Source: Metallyticus violacea
Lineage: Eukaryota; Arthropoda; Insecta; Mantodea; Metallyticidae
Direction of reading: 5' to 3'
Length of the DNA: 64,000 nucleotides
NCBI GenBank assembly: GCA_030762175.1
Contig: CM060831.1
Location: 80,939,001 to 81,003,000 of the forward strand
In this document: positions 35,460-47,655 of the stretch, piece after piece
How the letters are laid out: each line of letters opens with the position of its first letter
Numbering within the stretch: position 1 is the stretch's first letter
The notes under the pieces: generated by a model
Told to the model about the DNA's origin: nothing
Databases searched by the model: none
The model's input: only the letters and a program-made list of their open reading frames with translations
Made by a program: the position numbers and the translations under genes

Positions 35460-37262
35460 TGTAAGCCATTGGGATTATAGCCATGAAGCAATTTTTGAAA
35501 TTTGTCTTCAAATCTCCATTGATCTTATCTACTAAGACTGAAAATGATAATGAAAAAACTGTATATATAAAACCGAGGTCGTTAAGGCGCGCGTTCGTGA
35601 GCGGGAGGTCTGGGGTTCAATTCCACCAGATCCGTCCTCCCTGACTGAGGTTTTTTTCAGGTTTTCCTCAGTCCTCATAAATAGCAAATGCCGGGGAATC
35701 CCTAAACTTAGCTTGGAACGAGTCCTTCCTTTATAAAAATTCCTTTGCCAATATATCATTTCATTTCACCAGTGTCCACCGCTTGTGGTGCCTCTGTAGT
35801 AAAACGGACGTTAAACACTAACCAAAAAAGAAGAAAAAATATACATATTGATATACGCGCGTGTCTGTCAGCCAACGTTCTAACGGTAGCAATTTTTGTT
35901 TGTTTTTTTTTTCAACGAAACTTTATCTATAACCACCAATTTACAAATGATTTGTCGAATTCGTTAACTAGCAAAATTGGATCATTGGGGTGGTTAAAGT
36001 AATGCGATTTTTATTTTTAAAATTTAAAAATTGCTCTAGCGGCCTTAATATTTTTTTTTTCAACGAAAATTCAGGGTAGTTCTTTAAAATAAATTAATAA
36101 AATAGTATCAGGAAATCAGGTCAATTAAGCCATTAGGAATGGGGGGGGGTATGCTTGAAAAACCAATGGGGGTTATAGCGAAATTTAAAAATCGCTCTAG
36201 CAGCCGCAATTTAATTTGTTTTTAAAGGAAACTTATATATGCCATGAAATAAAATAAAAAGAAAAATCAGTTTTTGAAAATCAGGCCATTAGAAGTGGGG
36301 ACATACCTAAAATCCAATATTTGAAATCGCTCTAGCAGCACCAATATTTGTTTATTCACAACAAAACCCGGCATAACATTTTAATCGAATAAGAAAAAAA
36401 GTTGCTGAAAATTAGTGAAACCGATTATTTGGGTTGGGGGGTTTACCTGAATTCCAAAATTTAAAAATCGCTTAGTGTCACCAATATTTATTTCTTTACA
36501 ACATTCTATGTATACCATTTAAATAAATTAAGAAAAATTAGTTTATGAAAATTACAGAAATTGGACCATTAGGAGTAAACTTGAAAACGGAAATTTAAAA
36601 AGCGCTATGCGTTTAATTTTCCATATATTATTATAAAATAAAATGACAAATTAATTCAGCATATAAACTGTATTTATAACGTTGCGTATGTTTTATATTT
36701 AACAAAAGTATCGTCATGAAGATAGCAAATGTGAAATATTAATCTAATATGTGTGTGAGAATTATATTTGTTTGTAAGAGCGCTCTGTAATAACCTTCAG
36801 AAAACGTTTACGTTACATGTTTTTACTACAATAACATTTAAATTAAATGTCAAAGCCAACGAAAATCGATGCAACTTTCGATTGTTTTTTTATTGGCTTA
36901 GTACATTGCAGTTATTTCTGAATAGTAACATGTTTTTGTTTTATTGAAACAAATGAACATCTTAAATACTCAATATAACTCGAAATATTTCTGTTATTTC
37001 TCTCTATTTTAGTGAATGTAAAGATGATATCAAGGGCTATTTCATAAACATAGCTACAGTTAAAATGTTTAAAAATATCCACACAGTATAGCTTTGTCTA
37101 TGTAGTCATATATTTCATTTAATTAATAGTATGCCATTAATTTTTGTGGTTTTTCTCATTGTTGTTAATGATGATGATAATAATAATAGTAATAATAACA
37201 ACAACAACAATAGCTTGCTGAGGAATTCCCTTAGTTTTCGCAGCTCCTGTGTGACGGACTTT
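35460..37262 (+). repeat. HOR element, copy 2, with nested SINE A
   Basis: 5' module (CTTCAAATCTCCATTGATC near 35508), then a TA-rich microsatellite holding a SINE A (35573-35840), then a first monomer near 35877. Monomers follow near 36020 (A), 36184 (B), 36325 (A) and 36460 (A), with the closing C monomer near 36590. The 3' module (36655-37262) shares long stretches with copy 4, such as AGATAGCAAATGTGA and CAGAAAACGTTTACGTTACA. It ends at GCAGCTCCTGTGTGA. An extra segment of about 200 bp (about 36985-37215) is absent from copy 4. Confidence 0.82.
35573..35840 (+). mobile_element. SINE A inserted in HOR element (5'-truncated)
   Basis: Begins within box A (CCGAGGTCGTTAAGGCGCG), keeps box B (GGTTCAATTCC) and the body, and ends with GGACGTTAAACACTAACC. 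It sits exactly in the microsatellite between the 5' module and the first monomer of HOR copy 2. Confidence 0.9.
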
Positions 37263-37844
37263 TATGTAATTTAACATTGTCTATGAGTTGTGCATAATAC
37301 TCATTTGTGCACACGTATGTAATTATCGATAAAATAACTAATTACTATATTGCATTCATTGTTAATACATATTTACCACATCAATACACTTTACAGCTAA
37401 ACATGAAGTAAACGTAGCAACGCTGGTAGTAGAGGCAGCAATGTGTTTTGTTTTTACCTGCTCACTCCGTATGCGATAACAACCACCAGAACGAAGCCGC
37501 ACTTTAACACAGGTAATGCACATATAGTCTGGCGATCAGATGATGGCAAGTGAGAGCTGAGGGCTTACATTGTTTATCTCACACTTACCAGTGTATGTGA
37601 GAAACTGATGCTGTCACGAATGTAGATAGTAATATAGTAGATCGATAACACACTGTAGATCCTTTGCTGCTGTGCTTTGCTGGCATAGTACAACACTAAT
37701 ATAGGTTGGGGAGAATAATTCCATCAAAATCTAATGTGGCAAAGTCATGTTTTAGTATAAGTATTTGGTTTAAGGAATTAAGTGGCTTTTAGACAATAAA
37801 TCTAAGATTTCACATAGTAAATGAACACAAGGTACCTTTCCAAA
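37263..37844. other. Unassigned sequence between two HOR elements
   Basis: No feature recognised; similarity to HOR copy 4 stops at about 37262. Confidence 0.45.
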
Positions 37845-39315
37845 GATACACGATCTGTTAAATGTATTACAGTAAAATGAATAGCTTTTTTAATAATTTA
37901 TGGAAATCTGCACCGATCGTACCAACTAGGCACCTACAATTTAAAAAATTAATAAATATACAAAATACGAGGCATTCTTTAACGCTCTAGCGGTCGCACT
38001 TTTTATTTTTTCACAACTAACTCTTTATATATCATTTAAATAAAATAAAAGTTACAGTACTGAAAGTTAGGGAAATCAGCCAGTAGAACTGGGCGTTAAC
38101 CTGAAGGCCAAGATTTAAAAATCGCTCTAGCAGCCCTAATATTTGTTTTTTCACAACTAAACTCGCCATATACCATTTAAATAAAAATAATTTCTGAAAA
38201 TCAGTGAAACCAGATTATTATGGGTGGGGCGTTACCTGAAAAAACAGAGGGGGTTAAAGCGAAATTTAAAAATATCTCTATTGACCGCATTTTACATTTT
38301 TTTAAAGCAAACTCTGTGTATACCATTGAAATAAAATAAGAAAAATATCTTCCAAAATCCGTGAAATCGGACTATTAAAGGGGGTGGGTTATCTGAAACA
38401 CGACATTTTAAAAATCGCTCTAGCGACATTAACATATTTGTTTTTTCGCAATGAACAACCACACACACGCATATATATCATTTTAATAAAATAAACAGTT
38501 TCTGAAAACCCCGGAAATCCGGCCATTAGGATTGTGGATTTACCTGAAACATTCAATTTAAAAATCGGGATTGGGGATTAACTGAAAAACGAGTGGGGGT
38601 TAAAGCGAAATTTAAAAATCGCTCTAGCGGCCGCATTTTTTTTTTAAGGAACCGCGGTGTATGTAATTAAAATAAAATAAGAAAATAAATAATTTCTGAA
38701 AATCAGTGAAATCGGACTATTAGAAGAGGGTTGTATTACCTGAAACAAACAAACATTTAAAATCGCACTAGTTGTGTTAATTTTTTTCGTTTTTTCGCAA
38801 CAAAACTCCGTATATAAATAAAATAATATATTTAAATAAATTAAAAAAATACTTTCTGAAATGGGGGAAATAAGAATTGGGGGTTTTCCTGAAATTCAAA
38901 ATTTAAAAAAACGCCCTCACAGCACCAATATTTGTTTTCTTCATAACAAAACTCGTATTATATAATATAAATCAAATAAGAAAAATAATTTCTGAAAATC
39001 AGTGAATTCAGATTATTAGGAGTGGGTTCTGGATACCAAAATTCAAAATTACTCTAGGGTTAAATTTGCTTTTACGTAACAAAACTCCCCATGCACTGTG
39101 CATATAAAATGGGGTCAGGTAAATCTGCCTATTAGGAGTAGGGTATACTTGAAAACAGAAATTTAAAAATTGCTCGTGCGTTTTCTAAATAAACATTTAT
39201 TCAGCATATAAAATGTATTTATAACGTTGCATATGTTTTATATTTGACAAAAGTATCGTCGTGAAGATAGCAAATGTGAGATATTAATCTAATATGTGTG
39301 TGAGAATTATGTGTG
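37845..39315 (+). repeat. HOR element, copy 3 (3'-truncated by LINE fragment)
   Basis: 5' module (AAATCTGCACCGATCGTACC near 37905), a first monomer near 37984, then monomers near 38112 (A), 38262 (B), 38405 (A), 38565 (A, truncated), 38610 (B), 38756 (A), 38898 (A) and 39043 (A). The closing C monomer is near 39160. The 3' module starts at about 39197 (ATTTATAACGTTGCATATG) but stops near 39315, where LINE-derived sequence begins. It has more B-A-A rounds than copies 2 and 4. Confidence 0.82.
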
Positions 39316-39321
39316 TACATA

Positions 39322-40030
39322 TTACAACGGAAAGTAAAAGCAGAAGAAGAAGGACAACCATTCCTACTAGAAAGAGGAGTTAGCCAAGGCGTTCCAATCT
39401 CTCCCAAACTCTTCACCTGTGTAATGGAGCATATATTCAAGAAAATGAACTGACATAATAATTTCGGAATCAACATAAACGACAGTCGACTAACAAATCT
39501 AAAATTTGCCGACGATGTGGTTTTATTCGCCCAAACACCGAAAGCACTACAAACTATGCTGGAACAATTATGTGTGCAGGGCTGTCACTAAACAAACTGA
39601 AGACACAGTTAATTTCAAACAGGCCTGAAACCCCAATAAAAATAGATGGAACAGTCTTCACATATGTGAGGGAATATACATACACAGGACAACAGATTTC
39701 CTTCTATGATAAAATGGAAAAAGAAGTACAAAGAAGGATCTCATTAACCTGGAGAGCATTTTGGTACCCTTAAGTTTATATGTTAGACCAAACACTAACT
39801 AAGAAAATCAGATTCTAGACGCTCGAAACCTATGTATATGTGTGCCAGACATGGTCAATAACAGCAAAACAAAAGAACAAAATTCAAATATGTCAAAGAA
39901 AAAAGCAACGTCCTGGGAATAACTTTGAAGAACAAAATAGCTATAGTATTAATAAATCAGTTATCTCAGACAACAGGCATCGCTCAAATAGCTACCACAA
40001 GCAAATGAAGGAACTGAAAGCAAAGTAAAC
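39322..40030 (+). mobile_element. LINE reverse transcriptase fragment
   Basis: Contains RT motifs RGVSQGVPISPKLFT (about 39380) and, after an in-frame TGA, LKFADDVVLFAQ (about 39505), the catalytic FADD box that copies the element RNA into DNA at the target. After a frameshift near 39565 the thumb-like region follows (GLSLNKLKTQLISNRPE, EVQRRISLTWRAFW) and then CQTWSITAKQKNKIQICQRK near 39845. Only the C-terminal half of an ORF2-type protein remains. It looks like an APE-type LINE (RTE-like is possible). Inactive. Confidence 0.82.
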
Positions 40031-40165
40031 ATAGGGAAATGTGTTTATTATTACTTTTGTAGCAATAGTCAATACTCCAAAATGTGTAACGCATTGTACC
40101 TTATTTTCTAATAAAATCTGTCGGAATTTAGAAAATTAAAATGTATTTGTATGATAATTACCAGT

Positions 40166-40901
40166 TGTCGCGAAGAGGGCGCACACCACCACTCAGCTTT
40201 CCTCGCCTTTCCTCTTTGATGGAAGCACGTAGTCTGCAGTAGGCCAGCATAGTACTCTCCATTTACTGTGGTGTTTCTCTCCTGGAAGTCAATGAAGAGT
40301 ATTCCTTCACAGCCCCAAAAGTTTATGGCCATGATCTTCTTGGTTGATTTGAGTGACCATGGTCTTTAGAGGCGCTGCTTCGCCAGGTTTACGCCACTCC
40401 ATTGATTCTCTTTTGAACAAGGGATCATAGTAGAGAACCATAGTTTCATCTCCTGTAGCAATGGTTTTCAGAACTTCTCTCTTGTTACCACAGCAGAGCT
40501 CCAAAAATGCCCGACGACAGATGACACGTAGCTGCTTTTGGACTGAGGAAAGAAGTCTAGGCACCCATCTTGCACTAACCTTATTCATGTTTAAATGTTC
40601 ATGAATAATCCGAAGGATTGTTGTTTTAGCAAGACCCAACCTTGCTGCTATTTCTGTAACTTTGAGCCGCCGGTGTTCCATAATTTCTCCTTGCACAAGA
40701 GCGATGTTTTCAGGAGTGAGCACCTCCAAGGGCCGGTCTGCACGCTCTTCGTCTTCAATGCTTTCTCAATCCATTCAAAAAAGTTTGGCTCATTCTTTTA
40801 CGGTAGAATAAGAGGGGGGTGCTTCCTTATATACACCGTCCAATCGCTGTTTAATTTCATTTGGAGTATGTCCTTCTTTTGTTAAGAACTTAATAACAGC
40901 T
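40166..40901 (-). mobile_element. Mariner family B, copy 5 (both ends lost)
   Basis: Internal part only: similarity starts inside the DDE region (TTGTCG-GAAGAGGGCGCACACC) and stops near 40901, before the right end. Neither TIR is present. 40031-40165 between the LINE fragment and this element holds nothing recognised. Confidence 0.82.
40307..40729 (-). pseudogene. Mariner family B transposase N-terminal part
   Basis: The longest undamaged N-terminal stretch of family B (140 residues). It holds a helix-turn-helix region (RLKVTEIAARLGLAKTTILR), the WVPRLLSS linker and the first catalytic motif ATGDETMVLYYDP. It ends by frameshift after TQINQED. The sequence before it (to about 40890) continues the N-terminus in another frame. 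The second and third catalytic Asp are missing. Confidence 0.8.
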
Positions 40902-41994
40902 GTAAACTATATTGGCAGACAACAGTTTCCCACTGCTAACTACAAAGCGAGAAAAAGATTCGCGTTATCTGTCTACATTGCAACAGTGAAAGCTACTGTG
41001 CAAAACAACTTTTTAATTTTTATGAATCAAAGATGTAGGGGCTTGAAAATCCGAACTTCTTTTATATGCCACTGGTACCAATACAAACATCTATAACCAA
41101 GCATAGTGACATTCTTCCAGTATTTCTCCTTTTTAGATTTAGCATTTCCTATTCGCCTGTCACTATATATTTCATTCTAACATTTCTCCTGGACTTGCTC
41201 TGTTTCTTCAGCTTTGTTTTTTACTGAAAGTTGGGAGTTAAACATTCGCGCACCCGCGTGTAAAAATAGAACAAGAAAGAAAGAAAACGAGAACGGTTTA
41301 TTTAGCAAATGCAGTTAGATAAAAACATCGTTTTCCCAGGAATTTAAAACCATCAGGAATACACTGGAAATAAGGTTGTCATTTTCACAATTATCGATTT
41401 TAGAATAGACTTTAGCTAAGTCTATTGTAAAAGATGGCCCTGAGAATAGAAATGGGGTCTAGTTCTGTAAGGAGTTCATAAACAAATTTACGAAACTTCC
41501 GTGTGACGGAGATGATATATTGTCTCTTTCTGTGGAGTGAATGAGGTTCGAACAATTTTTAGACAGGTTTATTGTCGCCCTAAAAGCGAAATTTATGCCG
41601 AAGAAATAATTACGACTAGAAAATTATGAGAATTAAAAAAATATTTTTTTTTAGATTTACGCCGAACTTTTTGAAGATTAACTGCTAATGATACCCCTCT
41701 AAAATATGTAAAATCTCTCGATAATAAATATTTCAGTATTTATTAATTTTTTTATTCTGGCAGAGCTAAGGCCATTAGACCTTCTCTTCCGCTCTACCAA
41801 TCTAATAATAAGTACACTAAGTTATAGCGACAATATTACAAGCGTAACATTGACAATATTCGTACACATATAAACCAAGGAAAAACATTATGCACATAAA
41901 TAAATGTAAGCTAATGCATAATTAAGGATAATAGCAAATATTAACTTAAGAAGAATAAAAATATTAAAAATGAAATGAACAAGCACAAGAATGA
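40902..41994. other. Unassigned AT-rich sequence
   Basis: No feature recognised. Confidence 0.4.
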
Positions 41995-42300
41995 AAATTT
42001 ATATACATACAAACCTACGTAAATCCTGAAAATGAAAATAAAAAAAAAAGCAAAACAAAAACCCGACAATGCTATGAAGGAGATAGGAACATTTATGATA
42101 GTAATAAGAATAATGGAATGAGCAGAGTAAAACAAATAAATACATGCCTAGTAACAAAAGAAACCTAATCAAGGGTAATCGATTATTTATAATAATATTA
42201 AACAATTTCTTATGAAATACTCCTAAAGTTCGGCAGTCTCTGACATTCCGTGACAATGCATTCCAGAGACAGACAGTGGTGATGAGTAAAGTAATGTTCG
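41995..42300 (-). mobile_element. Possible LINE C-terminal fragment
   Basis: Minus-strand translation reads CLWNALSRNVRDCRTLGVFH followed by KKLFN. This LWN-LP--VR----L--FK-KL pattern is common at the end of insect non-LTR retrotransposon ORF2 proteins. It continues as a hydrophobic AT-rich frame that is probably noncoding. Identification is from a single motif. Confidence 0.4.
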
Positions 42301-43399
42301 GTACAGTAAGTGCCTGGATTCAGAACGTGTGTTATGGGCTTGCAGTGGTAATTAATTGGAGGTGTGGTAATGTTTGCAAGAATAGAGGGAAGATTTTCAT
42401 TAATGATTTGATTAATTAATGGGGTTAAATATTCTAAGGGATGATGGTAATTCTTCCTTGCAGATGATGGTTCCCCGCTGTCTTACAGTTGCTCCAGCAA
42501 CGTCTTTGCTGGATGTTTTATGGTTCTGAGACCACAGGGAAAGGAGTCAGGGAGATTAATAATTATATTTGTGGTGTATATTGACAAAGTCTGCTTCGCT
42601 TAAAGAGGCACCGTTACTCCTTGGAGAATTAAACTGCTAAATGTGCCACTTTTGCACTTACTGACGCACTTTAACAACCCCGAAACTTAATAAAACTGCT
42701 ACAGCTGAATAGCAACACTCATAGTTAAAACTCGGTTAGTAGCACTGAAGCAACAGCTGATATAATGCTAAACTTGCTAAGAGCCGATACACTGAGTGAT
42801 AGGGCTGACCCACAACTAACAACTCATAAATTGAATACTCCCCCTGAACTGAAAACTAATAAACTGATGCGGGGCCGCAAAATTACAAGATGAGATAAAC
42901 ACGGTAGTCCGTCAGTCACCTGAAGTTATGTTTTTCTTTCAAAATATTACTTTAGAAGGATACGGACTCGCATGATATCCTTCTCAGCTATCTTATTAGT
43001 TATCATGTCCACGTGACTCTCAACAGGTCATACATATACAGTTAGCTCAGATATTGAGAGGTTATTGCCTTGTCTCTTCAACCCCGTAGCTGGCATACGT
43101 TTATTACATCTATCCTACAACAAAAACACAACTCGATCTAACTGTATATGAAATAAACATATTTTCAAAGACTCTGATTTAGAATTCTCCAAGAAATAGC
43201 GGTTTGCTTGCTTCATACATAAGAATAGGCAAACAGGCTTCCCTGTCTCATATTTCCAGGTCAAGTTTTTTATGACAAGGATGGATTTCTTCACTCTGGT
43301 ACAAGAAAATAACACTTTACACACAATACTTCAAAATATGCACAAAAATGAAAATGACACAACGATCATGCTTGTTCTCGCACTTTGTTTGAAATTGGG
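42301..43399. other. Unassigned AT-rich sequence
   Basis: No feature recognised. The minus ORF at 43115-43324 has no known domain. Confidence 0.4.
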
Positions 43400-43612
43400 T
43401 GACTTCCTCATTGTTTGTCAGTGTTAACTATTAACTTTACAAAAAACTTATCTGTTTTTCAGCAATTAATAAAGTGGACGTTTTGTTGAAGATTTCACTT
43501 TCGCGTCTAAGTTTAATTGTTAAGTTGGAAGTGAAACGATTTGGCCTCGTCAACCGAAATCTATAGGAGCTTACTCAATAAGGCGGTACAAAATTAAGAA
43601 GGTTTTTTATGA
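43400..43612 (+). repeat. Dispersed repeat D, copy 1
   Basis: Shares about 200 bp with 56965-57180 in inverted orientation, including AGTGAAACGATTTGG, TTTCGCGT and TCAACCGAAA. It is clearly diverged. No coding capacity or terminal structure was recognised. Confidence 0.7.
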
Positions 43613-45284
43613 TTTGTACAAACATGTTGACTGAAATAGGAAAGAAACAGAAAGGGCAATTTTCGTTTCTGTACAGGCCGTGAAAGGACAGCTTTGTTTT
43701 AATATTACGATGCATCTGTGGGGGTTTCCCGGTTGAAAGATTCATAAAATTCATTTCTGTTTCTGAATTGACTGCAGAAGGCTTAAGGCATACTTCAATG
43801 AAGAGTTATATATGGAGCAGAAGTTTATGGCACAATTGTACGATGGCGCTGCAGTTTGTTGGGAGCAGTATACTTCTATAAAAGAGATTTTCCCTAATTC
43901 CGTTTGGGTGTCACGTAGTTATGCCCCTACCCCACCTTCTGCAGGGGCCACGAGCACGGAGCGGAATTACATATGCATTAGCCATTGGCGACTCCGCCCC
44001 GTGCTGCACGCTTGACCTTCTAATGACCTCACGAGAAGCTCTGTCCTGACTCTTGCTGCATGCCCTCGAGCTGGATGCCCTGGGTAGGTACGGCTGATGT
44101 AGTTCATCGATACTGCAAGGATGATTTAGCATTGAAATTACAAGAACTTTACAGCATCTTCCTGTGAAAGCAACGCGAAAGAGTTAATGACATGCAGTAT
44201 GCTCTGTTTACAAGTAGTTCTGTGTTTCGTGGTACATACTTTTGTAAAAGTCTCTCCGCAATATTTTTAAGAAAAGGATAACCAATATCAAAGTTACCTC
44301 CGGAATAGCTTCTTACGTAAGCTATCTTTCTTATCGTTTTGCCTGCAAATTTTTCATAAGATTTAGGTGCATCTTAACATACGCTGCGGTGAAATTATGA
44401 GAGGGTACGTGCGTGTCATCGTAGGCTTCCAACTACCACTACGACATGCTTCACTATTACAGGGTTTGTTATTATAGCTGGATTTTACAGACTGATACTA
44501 CTGGCGTGAAAGGAGCGTGTCTTTCAGTATAACAAAATCACAATGTGTAGAAATCTACGGAGTTTATCAGTGTTTTGTTATTACCACACAACTGTACACT
44601 TTTCTGATTATGATATGCTCTGAGAATATTATTACATGCAGACTGAATACGAGACAGACGTGTTATAATTTATATTTCTCTTCCGAAAACTGTGTTTTAG
44701 TGACAATATTCCTATCGTGACCCACAATAATCTGTTTGATTTTACTCTGTACTCCACGTAAATTCTCTTTTATCACTAATAGATATTTAACACACCTTTT
44801 TTATCTTCGTCCTGGTATAAATCATATAATATATTCCTATATGGATAGCTCCCGATTCCTTTAATTCATCATGATTGATAATTTGTAACTTCTTTCCACC
44901 AAATATAAATAGCATCTTCTCTCTTTGTAATATTAAATATCACTTCTCTTCACGTAAATGTTTTGAGATATAAACAGTCACTTATTACAATAGTATTGTA
45001 ATGACACTATACTTTACAATGTATTATATTTTCAACATACGTACACTAAGCGAATGAAATTCGTTAATTTCTATTCAGTCGCAACAAAGCTGTCTGTTTC
45101 GTGTTTCATTCTTGGTACACATTCTTAATGTTGTTACGCTTGTCATTGGTTGATTCGCTGAATATTACAATTTTCTTATCTATAGTTTAAATTTTTCATA
45201 TTCTTGGCTATGTATGCGTTCCTTTGAACCGTTGCATATATATTATTGTGTATTGTCATAAAGCCAACAAACAAACATTAAGGC
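43613..45284. other. Unassigned, with one GC-rich patch
   Basis: A GC-rich patch at about 43918-44080 contains an ATTGGCGACTCCGCCCCG stretch (CCAAT-like and GC-box-like). It could be a decayed repeat or a small regulatory region; nothing decides this. The ORFs covering it have no known domain. Confidence 0.35.
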
Positions 45285-45710
45285 ATACATTGTAATATTC
45301 TTATCTGATACATGAAATCTATACAAATGAGCTTACTAGATTTATATGATTTAAAATGTATTACCAAGGAATATTTGTTATTTGAATTGAAAATTAGAGT
45401 CATTACCTAATATTAAAACATGTGGAAATGAACTTATTAAATTTATATAATTAAAACCATATAATCAATAAATGCTTTGAGTTTTAAATAAAATATTACA
45501 ACCTTTATCTTACGTAATAACATATCCAAATGAAATTCTTATATTAACACAACTAAATAGCTATTACTATTAAATGTTTGTAGCTTTATATTGAACATTA
45601 TATCCTTACGTATTATACAAACATGTGAAAATGAACTTATTAAAATAATATAATGAAACAACTGCTATCAATGAGTGTTTAGGGCCTTAAATCGGATATT
45701 TTCCGCTTCA
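45285..45710. repeat. Four-copy degenerate tandem repeat, about 102 bp
   Basis: Units share an ACA-G-GGAAATGAACTTATTAA-like core at about 45321, 45424, 45525 and 45627, so the period is close to 102 bp. The second and fourth units are most alike (AAATGAACTTATTAAA). AT-rich throughout, no coding potential. Unrelated to the HOR monomers. Confidence 0.7.
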
Positions 45711-46385
45711 ATGTTAGAATATTTTTTCATGTTCCCAAATTAAATAAACATTTTGAAGCGCGTTGGTGTCAATACAAGTAGGTTTGTTATACATCAGGGT
45801 ACTCGATGCGGGGTTCCATCGTTTTAAATGGAATTTATGTTGTGTACTGTCATTTGAAATTCGGTGAAATGGGGGAGAATATGCGGGCTTAGCTTTTGTG
45901 TGGCTCGCATATGAATCCACCCGGACTGTCAGTTGATCAGCTGGCTATGTGGGGTGCGGGTTGGTGAGAGAGAGAAATAGTCTATTGGAAAATGTATGAG
46001 ATACAATATCATTCCTATCTGCGGTTCCTGAATGTGACCTAAAGTTGTAATTGCGCAACTATAAACACCGTAAAAAATATTAGCATGTGGGACGTTTATC
46101 TGATTCGTATTTACATGACAGTGCGATACGGAAACTACTTGAAAATAGCATCAAGGGTGACGTATTTTGATAAAGCATTTTATTAAAGTTCTTACAGAAA
46201 TCAAGCCAAGTATTTGCATAGTTATATACAAACCCTCGTTCACCAAGTAGTGTTAAAGATCGTCCATAAATAAATCAAAATCACCAAGTATCGAGGATTC
46301 TTCAAATGCTTTATCTAGCAATAATGGCAGTCACAGTGTTTGCGTAACATCGTCACATAATCTCCGCTGCGTTCAGCTTTCTAGG
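45711..46385. other. Unassigned, with a SINE B tail fragment
   Basis: At about 46250-46277 GTTAAAGATCGTCCATAAAT matches the 3' end of SINE B (plus orientation) but nothing upstream does. The remainder has no recognised feature. Confidence 0.5.
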
Positions 46386-47655
46386 TAAGGGTCATACTGA
46401 AAGTCCTTAAAATTCAAATTCCAACAATGTAACAATGTAACAAAAGGGTCTGCAGTAATTTACAGACTTAACACCGCATGTTGTCATACTGTGACGTCAT
46501 TAGCTTCTATCACGTAACCACAGGCAGTATTTCTAAAATGGCGGACCCCATTGTTTCGTTTCGACAGCGCATTGTCATGGAATTCCTTGTTAAAGAGGGA
46601 AAATCTACTGCTCAAATTCACCTCAGACTTCAACGTGTCTATGGAGATATCTACATGGGTGCAGCAGTGTTAGGAGATGGGGAAACATTTCAAAGATGGG
46701 AAAACGAGTATCCAAGATGAGCCTCGTAGCGGTCGCCCGCAAACTGCAACAAGGAAAGAGTTGATGAGCTCATTAGAGAAGATAGGCGTATCTCTGTGGA
46801 TGAAATCGCTGCAAAACTTGCAGTAGGACATAGTGCAGTGCAAGAAATGATAAAAAGTTTAGGTTATGGAAAAGTTTGTACCCGTTGGGTCCCACGTTTA
46901 TTAACCGAAGGAGACAAACTTCAGAGAATAATCATCAGTCAAAACCATTTTCAGAGATTTCAAAATGAAGGTGGTGATTTTTTGACGAGTATTGTGACAG
47001 GCGACGAAAGCTGGTTCCACCATTACGAGCATGAAACAAAACGCCAGAGTATGGAATGACTCCATTTGGATTCGCCATCGAAGAATAAAACGAACACAGT
47101 GCAATCTGCTGGAAGGTTATGGGTAGCGTCTTCTGGGATGCACAGGGTTGCATTCCGGTTGGTTTTCTTGAACCTGGACAAGACATAAATGCTCCCCGCT
47201 ATATCCAGACACTTTGGAAGCTCCGTCGTGCATTACGCGATAAGCTCCTTGGAAAGATCATCATTCTGCAACAGGATAATGCGCGTCCTCACACTGCCCG
47301 TGTCATAATGGAGAGGATTAGAACATTTGGGTGGGAAACTCTTCCACATCCTCCCTACAGTCCCGACTTGGCACCTGCCGACTATCATCTTTTTAGCTCT
47401 GTTAAGGAACAGATGCGAGGTCAACACTACGAGACGGTGGAGAATATTCGGAAAGCAGTGCATCAGTGTCTTCGTGCAGCTGGAACGGAGTTCTATCGTA
47501 AGGGTATTTTCATACTTGCAGAACGATCAGAAAAATGCGTGCAAAGAAATGGAGACTATGTTGAAAAGTGATTACGATGATGTACTTGGTTTATCTTAAA
47601 AATAAACATTAAGAGGTTTAAAATTGTTACTCAATACTTTCAGAATGACCCTGTA
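46386..47655 (+). mobile_element. Mariner family A, copy 2 (inactive)
   Basis: Complete outline of a mariner of about 1.27 kb. TA lies at 46386-46387 and 47654-47655. The left end AGGGTCATACTGAAAGT pairs with the right end ACTTTCAGAATGACCCT with one mismatch. The inner region beside the left TIR also matches copy 1. It carries the transposase relic listed next. Confidence 0.93.
46538..47571 (+). pseudogene. Mariner family A transposase, D,D34D, four lesions
   Basis: Transposase relic starting MADPIVSFRQR and ending GDYVEK before TGA at 47569-47571. Parts: first HTH (46538-46665), a second HTH with VCTRWVPRLL, then the DDE domain. All three catalytic Asp can be read: VTGDESWF near 47003, QQDNARPHTA near 47275 and APADYHLF near 47378. 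The last two are 34 residues apart. Lesions: frameshifts near 46660 and 46750 (both shared with copy 1), TGA for the expected Trp at 47057-47059, and loss of one G near 47120. It cannot make a full protein. Confidence 0.9.
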
